Below, piece after piece: positions 56,667 to 64,000 of a stretch of DNA of 64,000 bases. The notes beneath the pieces are model-generated. The model made no database searches, was not told where the DNA came from, and worked only from the letters and a program-made list of their open reading frames with translations. This DNA comes from Sediminispirochaeta bajacaliforniensis DSM 16054 (GTDB lineage: Bacteria; Spirochaetota; Spirochaetia; DSM-16054; Sediminispirochaetaceae), in NCBI RefSeq assembly GCF_000378205.1, contig NZ_KB899419.1, positions 94,910 to 158,909 of the forward strand, in the 5' to 3' direction. The translations under genes were made by a program, and so were the position numbers. Position 1 is the stretch's first letter; every line of letters begins with the position of its first letter.

Positions 56667-57514
56667 TCCAACGCTGACTGCCAATCCCTGGATTCGAACC
56701 AGTAGGCTTTCCTTTCTGCAAGCCATCCCTCGGAATCCACCACCCGTATCCAGCTGTTGAATACGTTCAGGGCGTCGGCCTCTCCCTTTCGTATCGCAAA
56801 GCCGATGGGTTCGCGGGTAAAGGTCCCCGGTATCGGTAGATAGAGGGTATCTGGATTTTCGATGGCTTGAAAGGCGGGCAGGGGAGCCGAGGCCACCATG
56901 GCATGGGCACGACCTGTTTTCAGCTCCTGAAGCGCCTGGGCCTCATCATCAAAGAGTTTGATATTGGCATTCGGCATATATTTCTTGGCGGCATCGGCTG
57001 CTGTAGTACCGATTCTCGCCACAACGGTGACATCGGGATTGTCGAACTCCTCCAGAGAGCCGTATCCCGGGGCTGTTTTCTTATTTGCCACGATGGCCAT
57101 CCCCGAGTAATCATACGGGATGGTGAAGTTGACCTTCAGGCTTCGCTCCGGACGAATCCCCATTCCTCCGATAATGACATCGAATTTTCCGGTCAAAAGC
57201 GCAGGAATGATTCCCGACCACTTGGTGGGAACAAACTCGACATCAACACCGAGGTCTTGAGCAAGACGCTTGGCCACATCGATTTCAAAGCCGATCAGCT
57301 GGCCGTTCTTATCATTCATGGCCCAAGGGACAAAGGTGGACATGCCGACCTTCAGAACACCGCGGCGGGAAATTTCGTCGATCAGAGTTCCATTCCCCCG
57401 TGGCTCATTGTCTGCGGTATTTTCTTCTTTGGGAGGGGCCCCGCAGGCAGTGAAAAAGGAAAGGAGGACGACAAACCAGATAAGCATGAGAACGTAGCTT
57501 CTGCTTTTCTTCAT
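56663..57514 (-). CDS. Amino acid ABC transporter substrate-binding lipoprotein
   Basis: The 283-residue lipoprotein (signal ending FFTAC) has a family-3 solute-binding fold. Seen are RRGVLKVGMSTFVPWAM, GFEIDVAKRLAQDLGV, GKFDVIIGGMGIRPERSLKVNF and the second-lobe VVARIGTTAADAAKKYMP. The IGGMGIRPER motif with its arginine binds the ligand carboxylate in this family. The exact amino acid cannot be told. The ribosome site AAGGAAGG is strong. Confidence 0.94.
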   Translation of the reverse strand: MKKSRSYVLMLIWFVVLLSFFTACGAPPKEENTADNEPRGNGTLIDEISRRGVLKVGMSTFVPWAMNDKNGQLIGFEIDVAKRLAQDLGVDVEFVPTKWSGIIPALLTGKFDVIIGGMGIRPERSLKVNFTIPYDYSGMAIVANKKTAPGYGSLEEFDNPDVTVVARIGTTAADAAKKYMPNANIKLFDDEAQALQELKTGRAHAMVASAPLPAFQAIENPDTLYLPIPGTFTREPIGFAIRKGEADALNVFNSWIRVVDSEGWLAERKAYWFESRDWQSALE

Positions 57515-57570
57515 AAAAACCTTCCTTATGGTGTTTTGGTTTAAAACCTATATAAATGGTATGTATTTGA

Positions 57571-58326
57571 CTATTTGAAGTCAAATACTTTACGGAGAAA
57601 CTCCCTGGATCGCTCTTGGGATGGCCGCTGAAAAAAGGCCTTCGCCTCCTGCTGTTCAATGACAGCTCCTTCATCGAGAAAGAGGACACGGCTGGCAACC
57701 TCCCGGGCAAAGCCCATTTCATGGGTGACCGCAAGCATGGTCATCCCTTCCGCCGCGAGGTCACGCATCACCTGGAGCACCTCACCGATCATTTCCGGAT
57801 CGAGGGCACTGGTCGCCTCGTCAAAAAGCATCACCTTCGGGTCCATGGCAAGGGCCCGGGCAATAGCCACCCGCTGTTTCTGACCGCCCGAAAGCTGGGA
57901 AGGGTAAGCCTCTATCTTGTCGGTCAGCCCAACCTTGGCAAGCAATTCACGGCTCCGCTCTTCCGCCTGGGCGGCAGAGCGTTTCCTTACCCGCATCTGT
58001 GCGATATCGATATTTTCACGTACAGAGAGATGGGGAAAAAGATTGAAGGATTGGAATACCATTCCTACCTCGGTGCGGATGGTGAGGCGGTTTGCCGGCT
58101 TCTCGTCGAGGGGAATCCCGTCGACGACGATTGTTCCCGAATCGATCTCTTCCAATCCGTTGATGCAGCGCAACATGGTGCTCTTTCCCGATCCCGATGG
58201 GCCTATGACGGCCACAACCTCCCCCTCCTTCACGGTAAGGCTTACCGAGTCGAGAGCTTTCACTCCCCCCGGAAAGGTTTTGCTTATTGACGAGAGTTCA
58301 ATGATCGGTCGATCAGGTGTATGCAT
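57571..58326 (-). CDS. Polar amino acid ABC transporter ATP-binding protein
   Basis: This is a 251-residue GlnQ/HisP-type ATPase with Walker A GPSGSGKST, Q-loop MVFQSFNLFPH, signature LSGGQKQRVAIARAL, Walker B VMLFDEATSALDPE and H-loop AVTHEMGFA. ATG 58326 (MHTPDRPIIEL) overlaps the upstream permease by 43 bp; the longer frame to 58587 would lie inside that permease and is rejected. Confidence 0.96.
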   Translation of the reverse strand: MHTPDRPIIELSSISKTFPGGVKALDSVSLTVKEGEVVAVIGPSGSGKSTMLRCINGLEEIDSGTIVVDGIPLDEKPANRLTIRTEVGMVFQSFNLFPHLSVRENIDIAQMRVRKRSAAQAEERSRELLAKVGLTDKIEAYPSQLSGGQKQRVAIARALAMDPKVMLFDEATSALDPEMIGEVLQVMRDLAAEGMTMLAVTHEMGFAREVASRVLFLDEGAVIEQQEAKAFFQRPSQERSREFLRKVFDFK

Positions 58327-59066
58327 AACTGTAACCCCAATGTAATGAGAAGATAGATGGCGGCAACGGTGAACCATATTTCGAAGGTGAGAAAGGTTTC
58401 GGAAATGATCTCCCTGCCGCGCATGGTGAGATCGTAGATTGCTATGGTGCTTACCAGTGCCGAATCCTTTACCGTGTTGATGGCTTGGTTTGCAAGAGCC
58501 GGCAGGCTGGTCCTGAGGGCCTGGGGCAGGATGATCCGGCAGTAGAGATCGCCCGAGGAAAAACCGAGAGAGTAGGCCGCTTCCCATTGTCCCTTCGGGA
58601 TGGAAAATATTGCCCCCCGAAGAATTTCCGAGGTATAGGCCCCTTCGAAAAGGGAGAGAGCCAGTATTGCCGAAGGGGTGGCGGGAATGTTGAAAACCGG
58701 TGCTATGACAAAGTAGATGAAAAAAAGCTGAATCAGAAGCGGGGTGTTACGGATAAGGGTAACATAAAGCCGGGCGATCACCGATGCGACGATGCCCTCG
58801 GAGAGTCGGGCAAGGAGTGTAAGCGTTCCTATGAGAAACGAAATGAAGAGGCTGATGAGGGAGATCCACAGGGTCACCCCAAGCCCCCGCAACAGGGGGC
58901 CGAAGGTGATCCGCCCCTCTGCTGCGGTAAAGAGATATCGTTTCACCCGATACCACTGCCAATCGTAACGGACATTTCCCGAGATCCTGGAAAAAGCGAA
59001 AATCAATAGCCCGGAAAAAAGGAGAAAAAGCACGGTTTCTTTCAGGAGCTGTTTCCTCGAATCCAT
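58284..59066 (-). CDS. Polar amino acid ABC transporter permease (first)
   Basis: This 260-residue permease is related to the one at 55770. It has an N-terminal helix (about residues 9-27) and a HisM-type core with LIRNTPLLIQLFFIYF and the EAA loop GQWEAAYSLGFSSGDLYCRIILPQA. Together the two permeases probably form a heterodimer. It starts the transporter genes proper and lies 42 bp after the methyltransferase gene on the same strand. Confidence 0.94.
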   Translation of the reverse strand: MDSRKQLLKETVLFLLFSGLLIFAFSRISGNVRYDWQWYRVKRYLFTAAEGRITFGPLLRGLGVTLWISLISLFISFLIGTLTLLARLSEGIVASVIARLYVTLIRNTPLLIQLFFIYFVIAPVFNIPATPSAILALSLFEGAYTSEILRGAIFSIPKGQWEAAYSLGFSSGDLYCRIILPQALRTSLPALANQAINTVKDSALVSTIAIYDLTMRGREIISETFLTFEIWFTVAAIYLLITLGLQLCIHLIDRSLNSRQ

Positions 59067-59108
59067 GAAACCAGTATCACAGGAAGCGGAAATTGCCGCA
59101 AGAGGGGA

Positions 59109-59765
59109 TTACCCTACTGTTTTTGTAAAAAAAAGAACATTGCGGTCCGCTTCGGCCTTGAGAATTTCAAAACCGAAGCGATCTGCGACGTATTCCATGC
59201 TCTTCTTTGTGTAAAAAGTAACGTGAGTGAAATCCTGGCGATAGTACCAATCGGCAAAATTGATCGTTTCCCGAAAAAAACTTGTCATGATGCCAAGGAT
59301 GCCGCCTGGCCGCAGCAGCTGTGCCATACGGGAAAATTCTTCCTTCGGCCGATGGAAATGTTCTGCAACCTCGCAACAGGTGATGAAGTCGTACCGATGC
59401 TCTGAGGCTGGTTGTTCGGGGAAAAAGAAGGGATCGTAGCATGCTACCGACAGCCCTTTTTGTTCAAGTAGCCGGGCCAGGACAGGAACCGGACCACAGC
59501 CGTAATCGAGTCCGCCGGCCCCGGTGTCGAGGAGCTGGCAAAGGGGATCGGACAAGCGTCTGAGAAAGGCGATGTAGGCTTTGTCGGTGGGGTGATTTTG
59601 ATGGAGCGCATAGCGCGACCGTTCGGCTTCAGGTTGAGGCAGGGCCGCAGGATCGAGGAAGATGGTCGAACAGAAATCACATCGGTAATAGCGTCCCATT
59701 TTATCTTCAGAGAAAATCCTGCAAGGGGAATGCCCGCACAAAGGGCAGGGCTGTAGATCATCCAT
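59109..59765 (-). CDS. Zinc-ribbon class I SAM-dependent methyltransferase
   Basis: The 218-residue protein begins with a zinc-ribbon CPLCGHSPC...YRCDFCSTIF (residues 7-37). A Methyltransf_23-type domain follows, with SAM motif I LDYGCGPVPVLARLL, CCEVAEHFHRPKEE and LLRPGGILGIMTSF. This layout is typical of small methyltransferases acting on modified nucleotides, sugars or quinone-like molecules; the substrate is unknown. The start MDDLQPCPLCGH at 59765 has a weak ribosome site; an extended frame upstream is possible but less likely. Confidence 0.82.
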   Translation of the reverse strand: MDDLQPCPLCGHSPCRIFSEDKMGRYYRCDFCSTIFLDPAALPQPEAERSRYALHQNHPTDKAYIAFLRRLSDPLCQLLDTGAGGLDYGCGPVPVLARLLEQKGLSVACYDPFFFPEQPASEHRYDFITCCEVAEHFHRPKEEFSRMAQLLRPGGILGIMTSFFRETINFADWYYRQDFTHVTFYTKKSMEYVADRFGFEILKAEADRNVLFFTKTVG

Positions 59766-59849
59766 ACAGGCGGAAAGCCTATCGAAAAGAGATCGCGTAA
59801 TCAAGACGGGTAGCGGCCGAAGCCTTTTTCCGGTAGAGTAGTATGTTGT

Positions 59850-60955
59850 ATGGATATCAGAATTAAAGATCTGTCGGTAAACGAATTGTATGAAACCTCT
59901 GTTCTGCAGCAAACACGCTTCTGGTCCTTGGTGAAGGCCCGTCAAGGGATCGCCTCCCGTGTCTTCGAGCTTTCTGTTCGAAAAAGCGACGGTTCACTCG
60001 ACAAAGAGACCCTCCTTTTGCTCCATCGCAGGCTTTCGGGCGATGTCTCTGTCGCCTATGTTCCCCCTATGGGCCTGAAATCCTTCCCGAACAGGAGGAA
60101 GAAGGGGTACTGCTTGAAGAGCTTTCCGAAGGGCTGCGCAGCCACCTGCCTGCGACCTGTGCCTTCTTGCGATTTGATCTGAAGTGGGAATCCCCCTGGG
60201 CACGGGAGAGCGATTTTTTCGACCCTGAAGGGAACTGGTTGGGGCCTCCCAAGAAGAAAAGTCAGGAGCTGCGAATCAATTTTGCTACCCGGAATTGGAA
60301 TCTGCGGAAGGCAAATACCAACATTCTCCCCACTAATACCATCTTTCTCGATTTGCGCAAAAGCGAACAGACCCTTATGGCGGAAATGCGTCCGAAGACC
60401 CGTTACAACATCAAACTCGCCGAAAGGAAAGGGGTGACGGTGAGAATCGGCGGTTTCGACGACCTTCCGATCTGGAACGATCTATACAGCCAAACCTGCC
60501 GGCGCAACAGGCTGTTCCATCACCGGGAAACTCATTTCAAGGACCTGCTCGGGACCGACCGATCGATATTCGATTCGAATACCGGGGTGTTCTTTTTGAT
60601 CGCCCAGGTTGAAGAAACGCCGTTGGCCGCCATGTTTCTCGTTTTTTCCGGAAAACGGGCCACCTACCTTTATGGGGCCTCTGCCTCGATCAAAAGAAAC
60701 CTCATGGCGACCTATGCCCTTCAATGGCGTGCAATACAGGAGGCCAAGGCCGCCGGTTGTCTTGAATACGATCTTTTCGGCGTCTCTCCCTCCGCCGATC
60801 CCTCTCATCCCCTTTACGGCCTCTACCGCTTCAAACGCGGTTTCGGCGGTGATCTCTACCATCGCATGGGCTGCTGGGATTATCCCCTTGACGAGAACGA
60901 CTATGAGGCCTGCGCCGCCGCGGAAATGAACAGCCAGGGCTACCATCTGCGGTAA
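59850..60955 (+). pseudogene. FemAB-type aminoacyl/peptidyl transferase, single-base frameshift
   Basis: The gene is split into two overlapping frames. The first (from ATG 59850) reads MDIRIKDLSVNELYETSV to ...VAYVPPMG. The second frame reads ...GPEILPEQEEEGVLLEELSE, then RFDLKWESPWARES, and continues as a FemAB/GNAT-type domain (MRPKTRYNIKLAERKGV, RRNRLFHHRETHFKDLLG, YGASASIKRNLMATYALQW, GLYRFKRGFGGD) to 60955. The reading is restored by one extra base in the G3 run at 60071-60073, so the intact protein would be about 368 residues. FemAB enzymes add amino acids to the peptidoglycan stem peptide. It could be a true pseudogene, a sequencing error, or a recoded gene. It diverges from the methyltransferase gene. 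Confidence 0.85.
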
Positions 60956-60969
60956 AACCCTTGCGCCAT

Positions 60970-61869
60970 TTACGGATCAAAAGTAAGCGAATAGATGCGA
61001 AGTAGCAACGTATCATCTTGTCGGTTCATGAGGTAGTAGTTCTTACCGTCGAAGCATGAGGCATGTACGCCGTTGGGATTTCCCATAGGGATAATCTCAC
61101 ATTCGGCCTCGCCTAACAATTTCCCTTCGGAAGCATAGCGGTACAAACGCACTTTTTCTCGTTCTTCCGAGAGCCAATAGCTTGTTCCATCCCCTGCAAA
61201 ACCGGAAAATAGGGCATTAGGAAGGGCTTCCTCAAAGGTCCAGAGACCCAATGCTTCCATTGCCTCTAAAGAAAAACCAAACCTCCTTCCTGTGTCGTCT
61301 ATGAACAGGGGGAGAACCCTATCTCCGGTTTCTTTCCCCATGAGTCCTAAGATTGCACCATCTTCTCTTGCAAGAACCAGGGCCTTTTTATTCATCGACT
61401 GGGCCTTAAGAAAAAGGAGGTCCTTGTTTAGCACGATCCTGTCCGGCAGGAAGCCAAGGGGAAGAGTTGTTTCCCATATCAATGTACCGTCACGTTTGAG
61501 GCAAAAAAGGGTACCGCTCACGCAGGTTAGATAGGTATCGGCTTCTGTGATCGAGAAAAATGTCATGGAAGGTCCGATACCTTTTACGACTTCTATGCTC
61601 GACTGAAAACTCCCGTTTGTATCGAAAACGGTAATTCGTGATTTGTAAAAATCGGGAATTATAATATTCCCCTTTTGATCGATTGCAAAAATAGTCGGAG
61701 CCCATGCCTGTTCTGTGCCTGAACGGGCGGGAAAAGAACCGATCGATGACGGGCTGCTATTGTTTATCGGTATGAGAACCTTTTTAACGGGCTCTGCGGC
61801 AGACAGCGATGATAGTGTTGCTATTGTCAGCAGGACCATACATGGAAACATACGTTTTTTTCGAATCAT
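60970..61869 (-). CDS. Secreted beta-propeller-like protein
   Basis: The 299-residue exported protein has a signal peptide (MVLLTIATLSSLSAAEP). Repeated beta-strand blades resemble NHL or quinoprotein propellers: FAIDQKGNIIIPDFYKSRITVFDTN, TLFCLKRDGTLIWETTLP and KVRLYRYASEGKLLGEAE. No catalytic residues are recognised. The start codon lies in a short perfect hairpin (CATGCT-AA-AGCATG in the mRNA), and no ribosome site is visible. A second in-frame ATG is at 61851. Confidence 0.72.
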   Translation of the reverse strand: MIRKKRMFPCMVLLTIATLSSLSAAEPVKKVLIPINNSSPSSIGSFPARSGTEQAWAPTIFAIDQKGNIIIPDFYKSRITVFDTNGSFQSSIEVVKGIGPSMTFFSITEADTYLTCVSGTLFCLKRDGTLIWETTLPLGFLPDRIVLNKDLLFLKAQSMNKKALVLAREDGAILGLMGKETGDRVLPLFIDDTGRRFGFSLEAMEALGLWTFEEALPNALFSGFAGDGTSYWLSEEREKVRLYRYASEGKLLGEAECEIIPMGNPNGVHASCFDGKNYYLMNRQDDTLLLRIYSLTFDP

Positions 61870-61880
61870 GCTTTAGCATG
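61867..61880 (-). promoter_or_regulatory. Hairpin over the start codon of the propeller-like gene
   Basis: CATGCT-TT-AGCATG (plus strand) is a perfect 6-bp inverted repeat that includes the initiation codon of the minus-strand gene at 61869. It may limit translation initiation. Confidence 0.35.
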
Positions 61881-62024
61881 AACAGAAAAATAGATCAAAT
61901 CAAGTATAAAAATATTGCATGGAATTGTAATCTATGTAAAACTTGTAAAAGTTAGTTTCTAAATACCATTTTAAAAAAACCTAATAATAAATGTTGATGT
62001 TTTTAGGTTGATGTGGAGAAAGTA

Positions 62025-63554
62025 ATGATCAAACGCCCCCTCTTTTGTCTCGTCCTGTGGCTATTTCTGCGCCTTTTTGCTTTTGGTGAGGTTGCAGATT
62101 TTGCCTCCCTGCCTCCTTCTATTTCCCGGGATGCAAAGCTGCTTCATATGAACAAGGGGGGTACTGAACTATTGCTTGCAATTGAAAAGCAAGACCTTCA
62201 GATCTTTGTTCTTGAACATGGCACCTTCGTAAAGGCCTTTTCGCTCGATGAAAAAGGAGCCTACGGAGATATTGTTTTTCTGGATTCTCTGTACGACAAC
62301 GACGATCGATCGGTTCTGTTTTTTACCGCAAAATCGGAAGGCCGCTTTGCCCTCAATGCCCTGGTCCTTACGGTAAAGGCTTCCGGAGAGAGACACTTCG
62401 AAGTTCTGGAAGATCTGTCGCAGGGAATCGGTTTCAATGATGATCTTGATTTTTTCGATGTCCGTTATTTTACCCGTGACGGCTATATTGTTTTCTTTAC
62501 AACCGGGGGAACGCTCTACTATACCGCTTTAACTCTTGAGCCTGAGGCGGCGATTGTACGCAAGGAGCGTGTTGCTGATCATCTTATTGAGGATGATTGT
62601 CGGATATGTCCCTATGATAATGGTGAAAACTTTTTTCTTATCGGCAGTGTAAAACGGCAGGATGGCCTGCTTTTTTTCTCGGTGAGCGAGGAGACCCTTT
62701 CATTTAATACGCGGCTGATCAATACCGATAGCGAAATCGTAAATAAGCAGGTATCACTATTCTACGATAAAGGGGAGCACCAGGCAAAGCTCTACCTGAA
62801 GGATGACGAGCGGGATCAGCTTCTCCAGTACAGTATAGATGAACAGCGGAGGGTATCCGAATCTTCCTACCCCCTTTCCGATGCAAAATCCTATAGCATG
62901 GAGCCCGTTTTGTGGGGGAACGAGGGAGGGGTTGCCTTATTACTCCACGGGGAGGGAAAGGTTCCGATCGTTATCGATGAGGATGACCTGGTGACAAAAG
63001 GAAACAGGGCCCTTGGTAGCCATGACAGGCTGTTTTGTCAGGCTTTGGTAGATGATGATACTTTACAATATGTCCTTTGGCTGGAAGCTGAAAGTGAAGA
63101 TGATGGGAAGCGAAGCTACCGCCTTGATCGCTACTGGCTTGAGGATGGTTTTACCGAATCAGGTGAGCGTCTTATCCGGAATTTCAGCGAAGAGAGCCGC
63201 TCTCTGATCAGTTACGATGCAGACGGGTTTCTCACCTCGTCTTTTCTGCTTACCGCGCTGGATCAGGGAAGGCTTCATATGGAACTTTTCGATATGCGCC
63301 TTGATTCCATACCCCAGACAATAGAACTTGATGTGAAAAATGACTTTGCCTTATCTTCCCTGAATCTCATAAGTATAGAGGAAGGGGGAATACTTACCTC
63401 CGGTAGTGACTCTATTCTCCTGTCTCGAAGCGACGGGCAGATCGCTGGTGAGCTTCTCCCCGATAGTCAGTACCTTCCTTCCGAAGGCGATGACAGGCTC
63501 TTTTTTCTTCAAAAACGGGATGGCAAGTACATTGTTGTGGAGGCGGTACGATGA
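62025..63554 (+). CDS. Secreted protein of unknown function, propeller-like
   Basis: The 509-residue protein has a signal peptide (LFCLVLWLFLRLFAFGE) and an Asp/Glu- and aromatic-rich beta pattern throughout, such as VFLDSLYDNDDRSVLFFTAK and YFTRDGYIVFFTTGGTLYYT. GGAG (62015-62018) lies 6 nt before ATG 62025, so the upstream GTG at 62013 is not used. The stop overlaps the next ATG (ATGA). No known family is recognised; a surface or periplasmic role is inferred. The upstream 143 bp (61870-62012) are AT-rich and presumably hold the promoters for both divergent genes, but I cannot fix them. Confidence 0.75.
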   Translation: MIKRPLFCLVLWLFLRLFAFGEVADFASLPPSISRDAKLLHMNKGGTELLLAIEKQDLQIFVLEHGTFVKAFSLDEKGAYGDIVFLDSLYDNDDRSVLFFTAKSEGRFALNALVLTVKASGERHFEVLEDLSQGIGFNDDLDFFDVRYFTRDGYIVFFTTGGTLYYTALTLEPEAAIVRKERVADHLIEDDCRICPYDNGENFFLIGSVKRQDGLLFFSVSEETLSFNTRLINTDSEIVNKQVSLFYDKGEHQAKLYLKDDERDQLLQYSIDEQRRVSESSYPLSDAKSYSMEPVLWGNEGGVALLLHGEGKVPIVIDEDDLVTKGNRALGSHDRLFCQALVDDDTLQYVLWLEAESEDDGKRSYRLDRYWLEDGFTESGERLIRNFSEESRSLISYDADGFLTSSFLLTALDQGRLHMELFDMRLDSIPQTIELDVKNDFALSSLNLISIEEGGILTSGSDSILLSRSDGQIAGELLPDSQYLPSEGDDRLFFLQKRDGKYIVVEAVR

Positions 63555-63751
63555 AAAAACGAAGCGTGCTGCTTGCCGCCCTCCTTGTGCTGCTGGTATC
63601 GGGAGTGTTTGGGGAAGATGTCCTACTCATCTATCGACAGGATAAAAGCTCTTGTTTTACTTGGACTTCACTGATGGGTACTGATAGTGTTCGACCTAAT
63701 GTTGCAAATAGAAATATCTATTGGGAACCTCTAAAAACCATCATAAAATAG
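63551..63751 (+). CDS. Small secreted protein, probably truncated
   Basis: The 66-residue frame starts with a clear signal peptide (SVLLAALLVLLVSGVFGE). Its ATG overlaps the stop of the preceding secreted gene, so it is the genuine start of a co-transcribed gene. After about residue 33 (VLLIYRQDKSS) the sequence loses resemblance to a structured protein. The frame ends 122 bp before the transposase fragment, so the gene was probably cut short by insertion of that element. The original function is unknown. Confidence 0.6.
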   Translation: MKKRSVLLAALLVLLVSGVFGEDVLLIYRQDKSSCFTWTSLMGTDSVRPNVANRNIYWEPLKTIIK

Positions 63752-64000
63752 GCTTTTCGGGTGCATGATCAAAATTACTATCGACACTCCATAGTCGATA
63801 TCCAATTGAAACGGTATTTTCTTTTTTGCTTTTACCTTTTTCAGGCAGAGTCCTTCTCTTTGGCTTCATTTTTTATATCCTTTGTAGCTGTAGGTAACGA
63901 TTCATATTATAGGTTAGATTCATGAGTCCGATTATCGTCTCAGCTCTCTCTATTCCTACAGATCGTATCGTTGACCCGTTCATACTGTTATGTATGAAGC
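63752..64000. mobile_element. Edge of an insertion sequence (IS5-like), partial
   Basis: The last 249 bp contain the C-terminal end of a transposase on minus, a 7-bp inverted repeat TATCGAC/GTCGATA (63779-63785 and 63794-63800) and otherwise no gene. The outer boundary and terminal inverted repeat cannot be set because the other end is outside the window; the element may extend left into the truncated gene. Confidence 0.4.
63873..64000 (-). CDS. Transposase C-terminal fragment (IS5-like)
   Basis: The minus-strand frame from the window edge reads FIHNSMNGSTIRSVGIERAE and then TIIGLMNLTYNMNRYLQLQRI before a stop at 63873-63875. The pattern (I.RAE..IGLM.L.YN..R) is the usual C-terminal helix of IS5/IS4-type DDE transposases. 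The DDE catalytic residues lie beyond the window, so integrity and family are not certain. Confidence 0.6.
   Translation of the reverse strand, partial: FIHNSMNGSTIRSVGIERAETIIGLMNLTYNMNRYLQLQRI

Noticed and set aside
59850..60182. Two separate genes in place of the FemAB gene
   Set aside because: The first frame ends in a non-conserved tail, and adding one base joins both parts into one normal-length FemAB protein.

Overview
The window reads as chromosomal, gene-dense DNA from a free-living or anaerobic spirochaete, most like the Spirochaeta/Sediminispirochaeta/Treponema branch. The basis is: (i) a protein resembling the Treponema cytoplasmic filament protein CfpA, followed by a conserved unknown gene and a pyruvate-phosphate-dikinase relative; (ii) a divergent VWA / DHH / lipoprotein operon that, from memory, matches the T. 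pallidum TP0750-TP0751 neighbourhood; (iii) uvrA next to an LptD-like gene, as recalled for TP0514-TP0515; (iv) many secreted TPR proteins and lipoproteins. Species is inferred, not proven. Genes are tightly packed with many ATGA/GTGA overlaps. I saw no rRNA, tRNA or CRISPR array, and no gene-free stretch longer than about 250 bp.

Layout. 1-13.9 kb is one long plus-strand run: ispG (3' part), a TPR protein, uvrA, lptD-like, phoH, pgpH, ybeY, corC-like and a TPR protein. 13.9-17.35 kb is a glycolytic operon gap-pgk-tpiA-secG with a near-consensus promoter and an intrinsic terminator. 17.36-23.9 kb carries a small flavodoxin-like protein, a PpiC/SurA-type chaperone, nusB, a TPR protein, map, htrA and a phosphoribosyltransferase. 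23.9-28.6 kb is a single giant secreted repeat/beta-helix protein. 28.6-31.8 kb is a divergent signalling pair: a 7TM-PAS histidine kinase and a receiver-PP2C phosphatase. 31.9-33.6 kb (minus) is a lipoprotein and an outer-membrane barrel. 33.7-40.6 kb (plus) has folD, a stand-alone AICAR transformylase, an LCP-family protein, miaB, a LapA-like protein and a SPOR protein.

40.6-44.25 kb (minus) is the VWA-DHH-lipoprotein operon, diverging from cfpA (44.35 kb), which is followed by an unknown gene and the PPDK relative. 50.3-52.8 kb (minus) has an unknown gene and a large TPR protein. 52.9-55.7 kb is purA-guaA, the two exits from IMP. 55.8-59.8 kb (minus) is a polar-amino-acid ABC transporter with two permeases, plus a methyltransferase upstream. 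59.85-60.96 kb is a frameshifted FemAB-type gene. The right end has secreted beta-propeller-like proteins, a truncated small secreted gene, and the C-terminal end of an IS5-like transposase at the window edge.

The points most worth following are: the pallilysin-like lipoprotein that lacks the HEXXH motif, in its VWA operon next to cfpA; an AT-hook-like tail on the filament protein; the PPDK relative with an eroded ATP-binding half but intact PEP/pyruvate half; the stand-alone AICAR transformylase next to folD; and the single-base frameshift in the FemAB gene.
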